A stretch of 64,000 nt of DNA from an uncultured Pelagibacteraceae bacterium (GTDB taxonomy: Bacteria; Pseudomonadota; Alphaproteobacteria; Pelagibacterales; Pelagibacteraceae): positions 32,861 to 96,860 of the forward strand of contig CACKBU010000004.1 of NCBI GenBank assembly GCA_902598485.1, read 5' to 3'. The notes under the pieces were generated by a model, which was not told the DNA's origin, did not search any database, and saw nothing but the letters and a program-made list of their open reading frames with translations. Shown one piece after another: positions 17,186-25,856 of the stretch (positions are counted from its first letter, which is position 1; the number at the start of each line of letters is the position of its first letter). The translations under genes were made by a program, and so were the position numbers.

Positions 17186-17707
17186 GCAACAAATACCCTA
17201 ACAGAGTATGGCATTATCTCAAAGGTGTTACATTGGCTCAGCGCAGCTATTCTATTCATACAAATACCTTTGGGTTTTTATCTAGTTGATTTAGATTTTG
17301 GTGATCAAAGAATAACTATTGAAGATATACACGTTACGTTAGGTTTAACTGTGTTTTATATAATAATAATTAGATTAATAAATAATATACTTAATCCAAC
17401 TCCAAAATTAGATCCAAGTATTTTTAAAGGACAGAGGTTTTTGGCAAAAATGAACCATGTGCTTTTATATATTGCTATTTTAGCAATAACAATTTCAGGA
17501 ATTTTAAAAAAATTATTTAACGGGGAAACATTAACAATATTGTTTAGAGAAATTCAAATTAATGAAAATTTTGATTTAGCAGATCAATTTTATGAAATTC
17601 ATATTCTTTCGAATTATACTCTTATCGGTTTAATAGTACTTCATATATCTGCTGTTATTGTACACAAACTATTTTTTGGGGACAATTTATTAAAGAGAAT
17701 TCTTTAA
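17180..17707 (+). CDS. Cytochrome b561 family membrane protein
   Basis: A 175-aa protein with four membrane segments and the pattern of bacterial b561: a first helix with HW (KVLHWLSAAILFIQ), a second starting HVTLGLTVFYI, a third starting MNHVLLYIAIL, and a fourth with HILSN and VLHISAVIVHKLFFGD. These histidines ligate two haems b that pass electrons between quinol and periplasmic partners. Divergent from the cytochrome c' gene with overlapping start codons. A start at GTG (residue 16) would sit at the first haem helix and is unlikely. Confidence 0.88.
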   Translation: MHATNTLTEYGIISKVLHWLSAAILFIQIPLGFYLVDLDFGDQRITIEDIHVTLGLTVFYIIIIRLINNILNPTPKLDPSIFKGQRFLAKMNHVLLYIAILAITISGILKKLFNGETLTILFREIQINENFDLADQFYEIHILSNYTLIGLIVLHISAVIVHKLFFGDNLLKRIL

Positions 17708-17709
17708 TC

Positions 17710-18147
17710 TTAATGACAAGCAATTCCAAATTTTTTTAATCTCCAATAGTTATAAGGCCAAGGAGTTAAAAAACCTACAATCAGCATTATTGGTACCACC
17801 CACCATGTTAAAATTGCGCCTCCAGTTAAAACATAGTCAGTTAAATTCATCATGATTTCCATGCTAATCATTGAAATTAAACTCATACCACAAGCTGTTT
17901 TGAATGCATTAACAAAATTAAAATTTTGTGTCATTAAAATTATTGTTTCTAAAATAATACTTGTGATCAATCCGTTAATGATTGCTAAAATCATTATTCC
18001 TAAAACTGGAAAAGGAATTTGAGTTAATTGAAAAAATAATATTGTTCCAAAATCTCCAATTGCACAACCAAGCACACACCAAGCTGTATTTTTTGCGCTT
18101 CTTTTCCAGGTATGTCTACAAGACCAATGAAATGTAGAGGTATTCAT
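17710..18147 (-). CDS. DUF4396-like integral membrane protein
   Basis: A 145-aa protein with four predicted membrane segments. The N-terminal part has His-7, HWSCRH and WCVLGCAIGDFG, a His/Cys-rich stretch I associate with DUF4396 membrane proteins, which have no assigned reaction. It ends two bases from the b561 stop (convergent) and starts 22 bp from the divergent ETHE1-like gene. The Cys and His residues could bind a metal such as copper, but this is only a guess. Confidence 0.6.
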   Translation of the reverse strand: MNTSTFHWSCRHTWKRSAKNTAWCVLGCAIGDFGTILFFQLTQIPFPVLGIMILAIINGLITSIILETIILMTQNFNFVNAFKTACGMSLISMISMEIMMNLTDYVLTGGAILTWWVVPIMLIVGFLTPWPYNYWRLKKFGIACH

Positions 18148-18169
18148 TATAATTTGATATTAATAATAA

Positions 18170-18853
18170 ATGATTTTTAGGCAAGTATTCGATAATAAAT
18201 CGTCGACATACACTTATTTAATTGCATCGGCAAAAGGTCGCGAGGCAGTCATAATTGATCCAGTAATTGAGAATGTTGAAAGCTACATTAAGTTACTTCA
18301 AGAATTAGATTTAAAACTAGTTAAGGTAATAGATACTCATATCCATGCTGACCATGTAACTGGTGCAAGTAAACTCAAGCAAGCAACAAATTGCTCTACA
18401 CTTATGGGGGAACACACCCCTGCTGATACTGTTGAAATTAAAGTAAAAGATGATGAAATAATAAAAATTGATCAAATAGAAATCAAAGCGATGTATACTC
18501 CTGGTCATACTTCTGACAGTTATAGTTTCTTAATGAATAACTATTTGTTTTCAGGAGATACTCTTTTAATTAATGGCACTGGTCGAACAGATTTTCAAAA
18601 TGGTAGCTCAAAAGATGCTTATAATTCAATCTTTAATAGATTGTTAAAATTACCTGAGGATACCATTTTGTATCCTGGTCATGATTATAACGGCAAAGAA
18701 TCTAGTACCATTGGTAATGAAAAGAAATTTAATCCAAGATTGCAGGTTAAAAATGTTGATGAATATGTTGATCTTATGTCAAATCTTAATTTAGCAAAAC
18801 CAAAATTAATAGATATTAATGTAAGTAGAAATATTAAGTTAGGTGCTAACTAA
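18170..18853 (+). CDS. ETHE1-like persulfide dioxygenase (metallo-beta-lactamase fold)
   Basis: A 227-aa MBL-fold protein. Seen: THIHADH at residues 56-62, His113 (PGHT), Asp130 (SGDTLL), GRTDFQ at 138-143, and YPGHDY with His171. The iron ligands of ETHE1 enzymes map to His57, His113 and Asp130, and GRTDF is typical of persulfide dioxygenases rather than of glyoxalase II. It would oxidise glutathione or other persulfide to sulfite. No rhodanese domain is attached. Its 3' end overlaps azlD (convergent) by 8 bp. Confidence 0.87.
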   Translation: MIFRQVFDNKSSTYTYLIASAKGREAVIIDPVIENVESYIKLLQELDLKLVKVIDTHIHADHVTGASKLKQATNCSTLMGEHTPADTVEIKVKDDEIIKIDQIEIKAMYTPGHTSDSYSFLMNNYLFSGDTLLINGTGRTDFQNGSSKDAYNSIFNRLLKLPEDTILYPGHDYNGKESSTIGNEKKFNPRLQVKNVDEYVDLMSNLNLAKPKLIDINVSRNIKLGAN

Positions 18854-19163
18854 AGACAACAAATATTAAAAACCAATAAGAAACTAATCCAGCTGAAATT
18901 GTTGCAATAATATTTTTTGAAAAATAACCTACAATTACAGCAACTAATGCTCCAAAAATTTTGGGATCATTCATTTCTATAAAAGTTCCAAAATCATTTA
19001 TAAATATTCCTGGAAATATTATTGCTGGGAATACTGCGGAAGGAACATATGCCAACACTGCTTTAATTTTATCTCCCAACATATCTCTACTTATTAAAGC
19101 GATCATAGTCATTCTAGTAAAGTAAGTTAATATTCCAGCAAAAATTATTGCAGTAAGAGTCAT
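18846..19163 (-). CDS. azlD: AzlD-family membrane protein (branched-chain amino acid export)
   Basis: A 105-aa, three to four segment membrane protein starting MTLTAIIFAGILTYFTRM, with the T-R-M after the first helix and the PAIIFPGIF segment seen in AzlD/YgaH proteins. It works with AzlC as a two-part amino-acid exporter. The start overlaps the azlC stop by 4 bp (ATGA). The 3' end overlaps the convergent ETHE1-like gene. Confidence 0.85.
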   Translation of the reverse strand: MTLTAIIFAGILTYFTRMTMIALISRDMLGDKIKAVLAYVPSAVFPAIIFPGIFINDFGTFIEMNDPKIFGALVAVIVGYFSKNIIATISAGLVSYWFLIFVVFS

Positions 19164-19846
19164 TTTTTTAACCTCAATAATAGTGCAGCTACAAATAAAG
19201 CAATTATTGGTGAAATAATTATGTAAGATTTAAATGGAGCCTCAAAAAATAACAGTGAACTTAAACCACAAGTAATCATTACAATTACATGATCTAATTT
19301 TTTTAAATCCTGAACAACAATAGCTATAAAAGTTAAAGGTATTGCAAATTTTAACCCAAGTTCTTCTGGAACAAATGAACCTAAAACAATACCTGATAAG
19401 GTTGCAATTTGCCAACAAACCCACATTGTGCAACCTGTGCCAATTAAATGATAATGTAAAAATTCTTCACTTCTATTTTTTTTGAAAAATTTATTAGACT
19501 CAGCAAATCCTTGATCTACAACAACATAAGAAATTAATAACTTTTTTATAAAAGATAATTTTTCTAAATATTCAGATAAAACTGCTCCATATAATAAATG
19601 TCTGGAATTTATAATTCCAACAGAGGCAACGGCAACTAAACTAGATGCACCTCCTGATAATAACTGCAGAAAAACTATTTGTGAAGCTCCACCAAAAATT
19701 ATGAAGGACATTGCATAAACTAAATATGGATGAAATCCAAGTTCAACACCGATTGCTCCACAAATTATTCCAAATGGAATAACAGAGAGCATGTGTGGAG
19801 AAATATCCAACATCCCTCGAGTAAATAATTGTTTTTTGGTAAGCAT
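19160..19846 (-). CDS. azlC: AzlC-family membrane protein (branched-chain amino acid export)
   Basis: A 228-aa polytopic protein. PFGIICGAIGVELGF, FIIFGGASQIVFLQLL and NSRHLLYGAVLSEYL are AzlC/YgaZ signatures. Together with AzlD it exports branched-chain amino acids or analogues. It starts 12 bp after the Fe(III) ABC ATPase gene, so the iron operon may read through into azlCD; there is no obvious terminator between. Confidence 0.9.
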   Translation of the reverse strand: MLTKKQLFTRGMLDISPHMLSVIPFGIICGAIGVELGFHPYLVYAMSFIIFGGASQIVFLQLLSGGASSLVAVASVGIINSRHLLYGAVLSEYLEKLSFIKKLLISYVVVDQGFAESNKFFKKNRSEEFLHYHLIGTGCTMWVCWQIATLSGIVLGSFVPEELGLKFAIPLTFIAIVVQDLKKLDHVIVMITCGLSSLLFFEAPFKSYIIISPIIALFVAALLLRLKK

Positions 19847-19858
19847 TTGCTTGTTTTA

Positions 19859-20920
19859 TTAAAAACAAACTATGTGATCAATATTAATCGGTCTTTTAAT
19901 TCCAAACTTTTCGTCAGCTTCATGTTGGTGTTCATGATGAGAATGAACAAAAACTGGTATTAATAAATCGCTATTAGTTTTTAAAGTATAGATAAAATTT
20001 GTTCCTCTAAATTTTCTATCAACTACCTCTAATTTTAGATTGCTTTTATCGTCATGCTCAAGGTCCTCTGGTTGTAATAATAATTGTACATTTGAACCTT
20101 TTGGATAATGCTTAATAAAATTACCTTTAATTGTTCCAAGATCGTCATTTTCTAATGAATTTTCTCCTGTTACTTTTGCTGGAATTAAAATTCCACGATT
20201 TAAAAAATTTACTACTTCGACTGAATTTGGAAAATGATAAACATTATAAGGATCATCAAACTGTTTAATTTGACCATCTAATATAATTGCACATTTAGTA
20301 CCAAGATAAAAAGCTTCATAGGAGTCATGAGTAACAATTATTGTTGTAATTTTTAATTTACTTAATATTTTTTTTAATCTTACTTGAATTTCTTCTTTAA
20401 AACTTTGATCTACATTAGATAGGGGTTCATCTAAAAGCAAAAGATCAGGTTGAGTTAATAGCGATCTTGCAAGCGAAGCTCTTTGTGCTTCCCCTGCGCT
20501 AATTTCATGTGGAAATTTTGGTAATATTTTTTCTATATCAAGAAAATCTACAATCTCTTTAAAACTAAGCTTTTTCTTTCTTTTTCCTTTATTTCTCTCT
20601 GCGCCTAATAAAATATTTTTTTCAACTGTGTAATGAGGAAATAAACTGTTGTCCTGAAAAGCTAAAGATACGTTTCTATCTTCAGGTTCTACATTTTTAT
20701 CTTTAGACGATAATAATTTTCCGTTCAATTTTATTGAACCTTTATCAATTTTTTCTAAACCAGCTATAGTTCTAAGTATTGTAGTTTTTCCAATTCCTGA
20801 AGGACCAAGAATACACAAAGTATCCCCTTCATTTTCAATCGCAAAAGATGCATTCTTAACTTTGATCTTTCCACCTATAGTGAAATCAACATTTTTAATC
20901 TCTAAATAACTATCGCTCAT
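19859..20920 (-). CDS. Fe(III) ABC transporter ATP-binding protein (FbpC-like)
   Basis: A 353-aa ABC ATPase. Walker A GPSGIGKTT (39-47), an ISAGEAQRASLARSL signature in place of LSGGQ, Walker B LLLLDEPLSNVD and the H-loop TIIVTHDSYEA are present. Residues from about 240 form the FbpC-type regulatory domain, ending in a His-rich HSHHEHQHE (326-334) next to IPVFV; related SHHDH motifs are common in this subgroup. It overlaps the permease gene by 11 bp. The ligand is inferred to be ferric iron from the SBP and operator. Confidence 0.92.
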   Translation of the reverse strand: MSDSYLEIKNVDFTIGGKIKVKNASFAIENEGDTLCILGPSGIGKTTILRTIAGLEKIDKGSIKLNGKLLSSKDKNVEPEDRNVSLAFQDNSLFPHYTVEKNILLGAERNKGKRKKKLSFKEIVDFLDIEKILPKFPHEISAGEAQRASLARSLLTQPDLLLLDEPLSNVDQSFKEEIQVRLKKILSKLKITTIIVTHDSYEAFYLGTKCAIILDGQIKQFDDPYNVYHFPNSVEVVNFLNRGILIPAKVTGENSLENDDLGTIKGNFIKHYPKGSNVQLLLQPEDLEHDDKSNLKLEVVDRKFRGTNFIYTLKTNSDLLIPVFVHSHHEHQHEADEKFGIKRPINIDHIVCF

Positions 20921-22538
20921 TTTCCCTCAGTATATATTTAGATGTAAGCATTATAAATAGAGTTGCAATCAAAATTAAAAATAATGAAGGAACAGCTGCG
21001 GCTTCTAATAAGTCTTCTGAAGCAGATATATAAGCAGTAGTTGCAAATGTTTCAAAATTAAAAGGTCTTAAAATCAAAGTGATTGGCAATTCTCTTATTA
21101 TTTCTAAAGAAATTAATATTCCAACAAATAAAAGAGAATTTCTTAAGAAAGGTACATGAATATTCATAAAAGTTTTCTTTTTAGAGTAACCAAGTAAATA
21201 TGAACTTTCATCAACAGAAATATTTATTTTCTCATAACCAGATTTTATTCCATTAAAAGCTAAAGAATAGAATCTTACAAAATAAACCAAGACAAGTCCT
21301 AGAATGGAACCAATAAACATTTTTTTAATAGATAAAAAACCTAGTGCTTTTACAACATTGTCATCAAACCATGCAATAAAAGTTATAAATGCTACTGCTA
21401 AAATTACTCCTGGAATTGCATAACCAGAAATAGATAAAGTAGATAAAACGTTTAAAGTTTTATTTTTAGAAACTCTATTTCCATAATTAGAAATTAAAGA
21501 AAAAATTATTAAAACTAAGCTTGATAATAACACAAGGTACAAAGTATTTAATGTTAAAGTTAATACTGGAATATCAAAAAGATTTTCAGGAAATTTTAAT
21601 GTCCAATAAAGCATTTGACTTAGTGGAAATAAAAAACTTAGGAAAAAAACTAAGAAGCAAATTGAGAACGCAAAAAATGCTTTACTTCCTGATAGTTGGA
21701 TTTTTTCTTTTTGTTTAAATCCTCCTTTAGTATTTGCGTGGTATCTTGCCTTCTTTCTAGATAAATTTTCTAAAATGAATATTGCAAAAATGAATAAAAG
21801 AAGAAAAAAAGATATCCTGTTTGAGAAAGCTAGGTCATCAAATGTAATCCAAGAATTGTAAATACCTGTTGTTAAAGTATTTATAGAAAAGAAATCAACT
21901 GCCCCAAATTCAGCTAAAGTTTCCATCGCAACTAGAGAAAGGCCTGCAACAATTGCTGGTCTAGCGGCAGGTAAAATTAAGGAATAAAAGGATTTTGCTT
22001 TTGAAAATCCTAAATTTCTACCTAAATCAATTAAATTTTGAGATTGATACTGGAATGATGCTCTTGAGAGAATATAAACATAAGCAAATAGTGAGAAAGA
22101 TAGTGAAAGTACAGCCCCTATTAGCCCATCAAACTTTGGAATACTTTGATTATAATTTGCTTCTCCAAACAGATTTTTCAATATTGAATATAAAGTTCCA
22201 TAATTTTCAAAGAAAGCTGTCAATGAATATGCGTAAATATAAGGAGGTACAGCAAAAGATAATATAAGTGCCCATTTAAAAAAATTACTAAAAGGAAATT
22301 TATAAAAAGAAACTAAATAAGCCGTACTGGTTCCAATTAAAAAAGTTAAAACTAAAACACCAATCAGCAAAGCTAGTGAATTAAAAATATATTCAAATAA
22401 AAAGGTATCTTTTAGAATTTGATAATAATTTGATGTATCCTCAAAAAAACTAGTAAATACAGTAACAATTGGTATAGCAACAAAAATTGATACCAACAAA
22501 GAACTTAAAAACCAAAAATTAATTTTTTTTAAATACAT
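20910..22538 (-). CDS. Fe(III) ABC transporter permease (FbpB-like, fused double permease)
   Basis: A 542-aa inner-membrane protein with two copies of the binding-protein-dependent permease domain, as in FbpB. The EAA-like loops are NLGFSKAKSFYSLILPAARPAI (about residue 180-201) and LLGYSKKKTFMNIHVPFLR near 455. I use the ATG at 22538, with AAGGGT before it; an in-frame TTG at 22556 falls inside a long hairpin and is less likely. It is the channel for the ferric SBP encoded upstream and is powered by the downstream ATPase. Confidence 0.92.
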   Translation of the reverse strand: MYLKKINFWFLSSLLVSIFVAIPIVTVFTSFFEDTSNYYQILKDTFLFEYIFNSLALLIGVLVLTFLIGTSTAYLVSFYKFPFSNFFKWALILSFAVPPYIYAYSLTAFFENYGTLYSILKNLFGEANYNQSIPKFDGLIGAVLSLSFSLFAYVYILSRASFQYQSQNLIDLGRNLGFSKAKSFYSLILPAARPAIVAGLSLVAMETLAEFGAVDFFSINTLTTGIYNSWITFDDLAFSNRISFFLLLFIFAIFILENLSRKKARYHANTKGGFKQKEKIQLSGSKAFFAFSICFLVFFLSFLFPLSQMLYWTLKFPENLFDIPVLTLTLNTLYLVLLSSLVLIIFSLISNYGNRVSKNKTLNVLSTLSISGYAIPGVILAVAFITFIAWFDDNVVKALGFLSIKKMFIGSILGLVLVYFVRFYSLAFNGIKSGYEKINISVDESSYLLGYSKKKTFMNIHVPFLRNSLLFVGILISLEIIRELPITLILRPFNFETFATTAYISASEDLLEAAAVPSLFLILIATLFIMLTSKYILRENER

Positions 22539-22554
22539 TTTTACCCTTTTATTC

Positions 22555-22605
22555 AAGTGAACATAATCAATAGTAGGGTAAATAACTATTGAGTTATGTT
22601 CACTT
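22555..22605 (-). terminator. Long intercistronic hairpin before the Fe(III) permease gene
   Basis: AAGTGAACATAA...AATAGT pairs with ACTATT...TTATGTTCACTT, about 20 bp with one bulged base and a loop near AGGGTAAAT. It lies between the small Cys-protein stop (22614) and the permease ATG (22538). On the minus strand AAAA precedes it and GAATAAAAGGG follows. It probably attenuates or protects the SBP transcript and may partly mask the permease ribosome binding site. Confidence 0.78.
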
Positions 22606-22613
22606 TTTGAAAA

Positions 22614-22808
22614 TTAACTTTTTAGATCAAAAACATTAATGACACGATCAATATCATCATTTTCGATCTCAGATAATTTTCTATTATTTATTTTTTTTTT
22701 AATTTTTTCACATTGTGACAAGCATGGCTCACAAGTTATCTGACCCTCTGAAGAACCATTATTGCCCGGAGAAATGTCTAAATTAAAATTAAATAAATTT
22801 TTTCTCAT
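22614..22808 (-). CDS. Small cysteine-motif protein within the iron transport operon
   Basis: A 64-aa protein I cannot assign. It begins six bases after the SBP stop and so is surely translated from the same mRNA. The centre reads TCEPCLSQCEK, with Cys at 26, 29 and 33 (CxxCxxxC), followed by a basic helix (KIKKKINNRKLSEIE) and an acidic tail. There is no signal peptide. Three cysteines in an iron-regulated operon suggest metal or Fe-S binding, as an inference. It could instead be a small regulator of transporter assembly. Confidence 0.72.
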   Translation of the reverse strand: MRKNLFNFNLDISPGNNGSSEGQITCEPCLSQCEKIKKKINNRKLSEIENDDIDRVINVFDLKS

Positions 22809-22814
22809 TTGCCC

Positions 22815-23843
22815 TTACTTCCATCCAGCAGCTGTCATTACCTCTAATGCAGCAGCTTGATTTTTTCCATAGCTTGAAACTTTAGTCGTTAAATCTTGTT
22901 TAAAATCTAATCCTAAATTATTTACTACTAATGGATTTGGAGATACCCCAGCTATCATTGGAAACTCAAAAGTATTATTTGTAAAATGTTCCTGAGCCTC
23001 TGGTGATAATAAAAAGTCAACAAGAGCGATAGCATTTGCCTTATTAGGAGCTCCTTTTACTAAAGCTGCACAACTAATATTCATGTGTGTTCCTCTATCA
23101 TTTTGATTAGGAAAAAATGCCTTAACTTTTTTAGCAGCTTCTTTTTGTTCTGCTCCTTTATTACCAGATAGCATAAGTGCCAAGTAATAAGTATTTGCTA
23201 CAGCAATATCAGCTTCTCCAGCTGCAACTGCCATAATTTGAGCTCTGTCATTTCCTTTTGGTGTTCTTGCCATGTTAGAAACAACTCCTTTAGACCATTC
23301 AGCAGCAGCTTTCTTTCCATTATTTTCAATTAATGAAGCTACAAGTGACTTGTTATAAATGTTACTTGATTTTCTAATTACTAATCTACCTTTCCATTTT
23401 GGATCAGCTAGACCTTCATATGTTAATCCTGATAATTCAGCACCACTAACTCTTTCTGGTGAGTAGTAAATTATTCTTGCTCTTTTTGCTACTCCTACCC
23501 AGTGTGTAGTTCTAAAATTTTTTGGAACAGAGGATTTAATTGTTGGAGACACCAAACCACTTTGGGTCATTCCTTTAGCCTTGAAAGCTCCACATCTTCC
23601 AGCATCAGCGGTAATATAAAGATCGGCTGAAGAATCTGTGCCTTCTTCAATCATTCTTTTTTCTAATGCACTGGCCTTTCCGTTAATCAGGTTTACTTTA
23701 ATTCCAGTTTTATTGGTAAATTTGCTATAAAGCTCATTATCTGCTTTGTAGTGTCTTGCATTGAAGATATTTACTTCATTTGCAATCGCAAAAGACGAGA
23801 CTATTAAAGAAACAAATAAACTTATTATTGTTACTTTTTTCAT
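22815..23843 (-). CDS. Fe(III) ABC transporter substrate-binding protein (FutA/FbpA-like)
   Basis: A 342-aa periplasmic binding protein. The signal peptide is MKKVTIISLFVSLIVSSFAIA with cleavage near residue 21. The mature start VNIFNARHYKADNELY carries the His/Tyr pair, and VANTYYLALM carries the tandem tyrosines that bind ferric iron in FutA/FbpA proteins. DLYITADAGRCGAFK and FPNQNDRGTHMNIS are also typical of iron SBPs. First gene of the operon, 35 bp downstream of a Fur/Irr-like palindrome, so iron repression is expected. Confidence 0.94.
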   Translation of the reverse strand: MKKVTIISLFVSLIVSSFAIANEVNIFNARHYKADNELYSKFTNKTGIKVNLINGKASALEKRMIEEGTDSSADLYITADAGRCGAFKAKGMTQSGLVSPTIKSSVPKNFRTTHWVGVAKRARIIYYSPERVSGAELSGLTYEGLADPKWKGRLVIRKSSNIYNKSLVASLIENNGKKAAAEWSKGVVSNMARTPKGNDRAQIMAVAAGEADIAVANTYYLALMLSGNKGAEQKEAAKKVKAFFPNQNDRGTHMNISCAALVKGAPNKANAIALVDFLLSPEAQEHFTNNTFEFPMIAGVSPNPLVVNNLGLDFKQDLTTKVSSYGKNQAAALEVMTAAGWK

Positions 23844-23877
23844 TGTATCCTTTTCTTTACCCTAATTTATTTGCGAA

Positions 23878-23892
23878 TGAGAACTATTCTCA
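23878..23892. promoter_or_regulatory. Fur/Irr-like iron operator upstream of the Fe(III) SBP gene
   Basis: TGAGAACTATTCTCA is a near-perfect dyad. It matches the 7-1-7 Fur consensus TGATAATnATTATCA at 12 of 14 fixed positions and also holds AGAA-n3-TTCT-type symmetry (GAA-CTA-TTC) of the rhizobial Irr/ICE box. A second dyad TGCGA...TCGCA around GATAATC follows at 23894-23914. Together they cover the likely promoter of the iron operon. Confidence 0.7.
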
Positions 23893-23966
23893 ATGCGAAT
23901 GATAATCAATCGCATATTTTGTCGCAGAATGCAAGGTTTATTTGATATTATTTGAAAGGGGTATTT

Positions 23967-24854
23967 TTATTTCCAATCGCCAATTTTACTGAATAAGAAA
24001 TTTCTAAAAGCTTGAACTCTAGCTGTGTTTTTTAATGATTGCGGGTACACAAAGTGAGCTTCTGTTATTGGTCCTTCTACTTTTGGAAGCACTTTAATTA
24101 TATTACTAGTATTTGATACTAAATATTCTGGAAGTGCAGCCAATCCTACCCCAGACTCAACACCATACAAAAGACCACTAACACTATTAACCTTCATAAT
24201 AGATTTTCTTTTTTTCCCATCATGCATTCCTATTTTTAATGCCCAATCAGGATTATAAACTGGTGAAGGAGCACCTTTTCCAAAAGAAATAAATTTATGT
24301 TTATTTAAATCATTTACTGTTTTTGGCATTCCATTTTTTTCTAAATATTTATTTGATCCATAAATATAATACTTAATATCTACTAATTTTTTTTGAATAT
24401 AATTAAGCTGTTTTGGTCTTCTCATAAAAATTCCAATATCAGCTTGACGAGTACTTAAATCTAATTCTTTATCATCAAAAACAAGCTCAATCTCAATCTC
24501 TGGATTTAGGATCATAAATTCTTGAATCCTTGGCGTTAACCAATGGGTTCCAAAACTTCTTACAGTTGTGATAGTTAATTTTCCTGATGGTTTGCTCTTT
24601 TGATCACCTAATGATGTTTCAACTTCTTTAAGTTTGCTAATCACCTCATGAGCAGTTTTAAAAACATATTCTCCATTTTGTGTGAGAGTTAAACCTCTTG
24701 CATGTCTTTCAAACAACTGCACTTTTAAATCTTGTTCTAATGATTGTATTTGTCTACTTATAGCTGATTGACTAAGATTTAAATTAACAGTAGCATTTGT
24801 AAAGCTTCCAGCTTCAGCCACAGCATGAAAAATTTTTAATTTATCCCAATCCAT
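23967..24854 (-). CDS. LysR-family transcriptional regulator
   Basis: A 295-aa LTTR. The N-terminal winged HTH is clear: KLKIFHAVAEAGSFTNAT, NLSQSAISRQIQSLEQDL and LFERHARGLTLTQNGEYV (residues 5-70), followed by a linker helix and an effector domain starting near GKLTITTVRSFGTHWLTP (residue 91). The start overlaps the AcuI stop (TAATG), so it is co-transcribed with acuI and folE. It could regulate acuI or the iron operon beside it; no effector can be named. Confidence 0.9.
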   Translation of the reverse strand: MDWDKLKIFHAVAEAGSFTNATVNLNLSQSAISRQIQSLEQDLKVQLFERHARGLTLTQNGEYVFKTAHEVISKLKEVETSLGDQKSKPSGKLTITTVRSFGTHWLTPRIQEFMILNPEIEIELVFDDKELDLSTRQADIGIFMRRPKQLNYIQKKLVDIKYYIYGSNKYLEKNGMPKTVNDLNKHKFISFGKGAPSPVYNPDWALKIGMHDGKKRKSIMKVNSVSGLLYGVESGVGLAALPEYLVSNTSNIIKVLPKVEGPITEAHFVYPQSLKNTARVQAFRNFLFSKIGDWK

Positions 24855-25855
24855 TATTTATTTAAATCAACTAATACTCTTCCAGAAATTTCACCTTTTA
24901 AAATTTTAGGATAAGTCTCAATCAATTCCTCTAAACTTACTGTTAAAACTGATTTTTCCAATAAATCAAAATCAATTAAATTTGTTGCTTCTCCCCAAAT
25001 GAAACCTCTTCTTTTTATGCTACAATTAGCAGAGTCCATGCCCCAAACTTTAATACCTCTCAACATAAATGGTAATAAATTCGTATTAAGTTCATTACTG
25101 TTTGCATTTCCACAAACTGAGATTATCCCATTTGATTTTGTTTGAGCAATTGCATTTGCTAAAATTTTTCCACCAACCGTATCTACCACTCCATCCCATA
25201 GACCTTTGTCTATTGGACGTGGATCTTTGTCAAATTCAGCCCTATTTATAATGTTTTTTGCACCTAATGATTTTAAATAATCCGATTTTGAATCTTTTCC
25301 GGTAACAGCAGAAACATTATATCCCATTTTGGTTAATGCCATGATTGCTACACTACCAACTCCTCCTGTAGCACCTGTAACTAGAACGTCATTAACTTTT
25401 TCACCTAATAAAATACTTTCCCTTGCTTGAATTGCAAAAGCACTCATTAAGGAGGTAAAACCTGCAGTACCTAAAATCATAGCTTGTTTAGTTGTTAAGC
25501 TAGCGGGTTTTTTTACTAAAAAATCTGCATTTACTTTTGCAATTTGTGAATATCCGCCAAAGAATATTTCTCCAACTCTAAATCCAGTTAAAATTACCTC
25601 ATCTCCTTCTTTAAATTTTGAATTTTCACTTTCAATTACTTTTCCTGAAAAATCTATTCCTGGAATATGTGGGAATTCTTTTACTAATCGTCCACCGTTT
25701 TTTAAAATCATTCCATCTTTAAAATTAAGATCAGAATAATCTACTTTTACAGTTACATCTCCATGCTTTAGAAAACTTTTATCAATAGATTTAACTTCAC
25801 GTGAGAAGTTTTCACCTTCTTGATTAAGAATTAGTGCTTTAAATTGGTCAGACAC
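24854..25855 (-). CDS. acuI: AcuI-type acryloyl-CoA reductase (YhdH family)
   Basis: A 333-aa zinc-independent medium-chain reductase. YSDLNFKDGMIL, FPHIPGIDFSGKV and LGTAGFTSLMSAFAI are the YhdH/AcuI blocks, and the NADPH motif is VTGATGGVGSVA (residues about 160-171). AcuI reduces acryloyl-CoA to propionyl-CoA and protects cells making acrylate from DMSP; this role is known in marine alphaproteobacteria. It stands one base after folE and overlaps the LysR gene. A DddP-like candidate lies 14 kb away. A general quinone-oxidoreductase role is the alternative. Confidence 0.82.
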   Translation of the reverse strand: MSDQFKALILNQEGENFSREVKSIDKSFLKHGDVTVKVDYSDLNFKDGMILKNGGRLVKEFPHIPGIDFSGKVIESENSKFKEGDEVILTGFRVGEIFFGGYSQIAKVNADFLVKKPASLTTKQAMILGTAGFTSLMSAFAIQARESILLGEKVNDVLVTGATGGVGSVAIMALTKMGYNVSAVTGKDSKSDYLKSLGAKNIINRAEFDKDPRPIDKGLWDGVVDTVGGKILANAIAQTKSNGIISVCGNANSNELNTNLLPFMLRGIKVWGMDSANCSIKRRGFIWGEATNLIDFDLLEKSVLTVSLEELIETYPKILKGEISGRVLVDLNK

Positions 25856-25856
25856 A

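Noticed and set aside
18170..18853. Glyoxalase II as the name of the MBL-fold protein
   Set aside because: The GRTDF motif and the spacing of His113, Asp130 and His171 fit ETHE1 persulfide dioxygenases better.
19242..19433. Short open frame inside azlC on the same strand
   Set aside because: It is in another frame of a clearly recognised gene and has low-complexity, Cys/Phe/Tyr-rich content.
22539..22556. TTG start of the Fe(III) permease at 22556
   Set aside because: It falls in the foot of a long hairpin; an ATG with AAGGGT before it is only 18 bp downstream.
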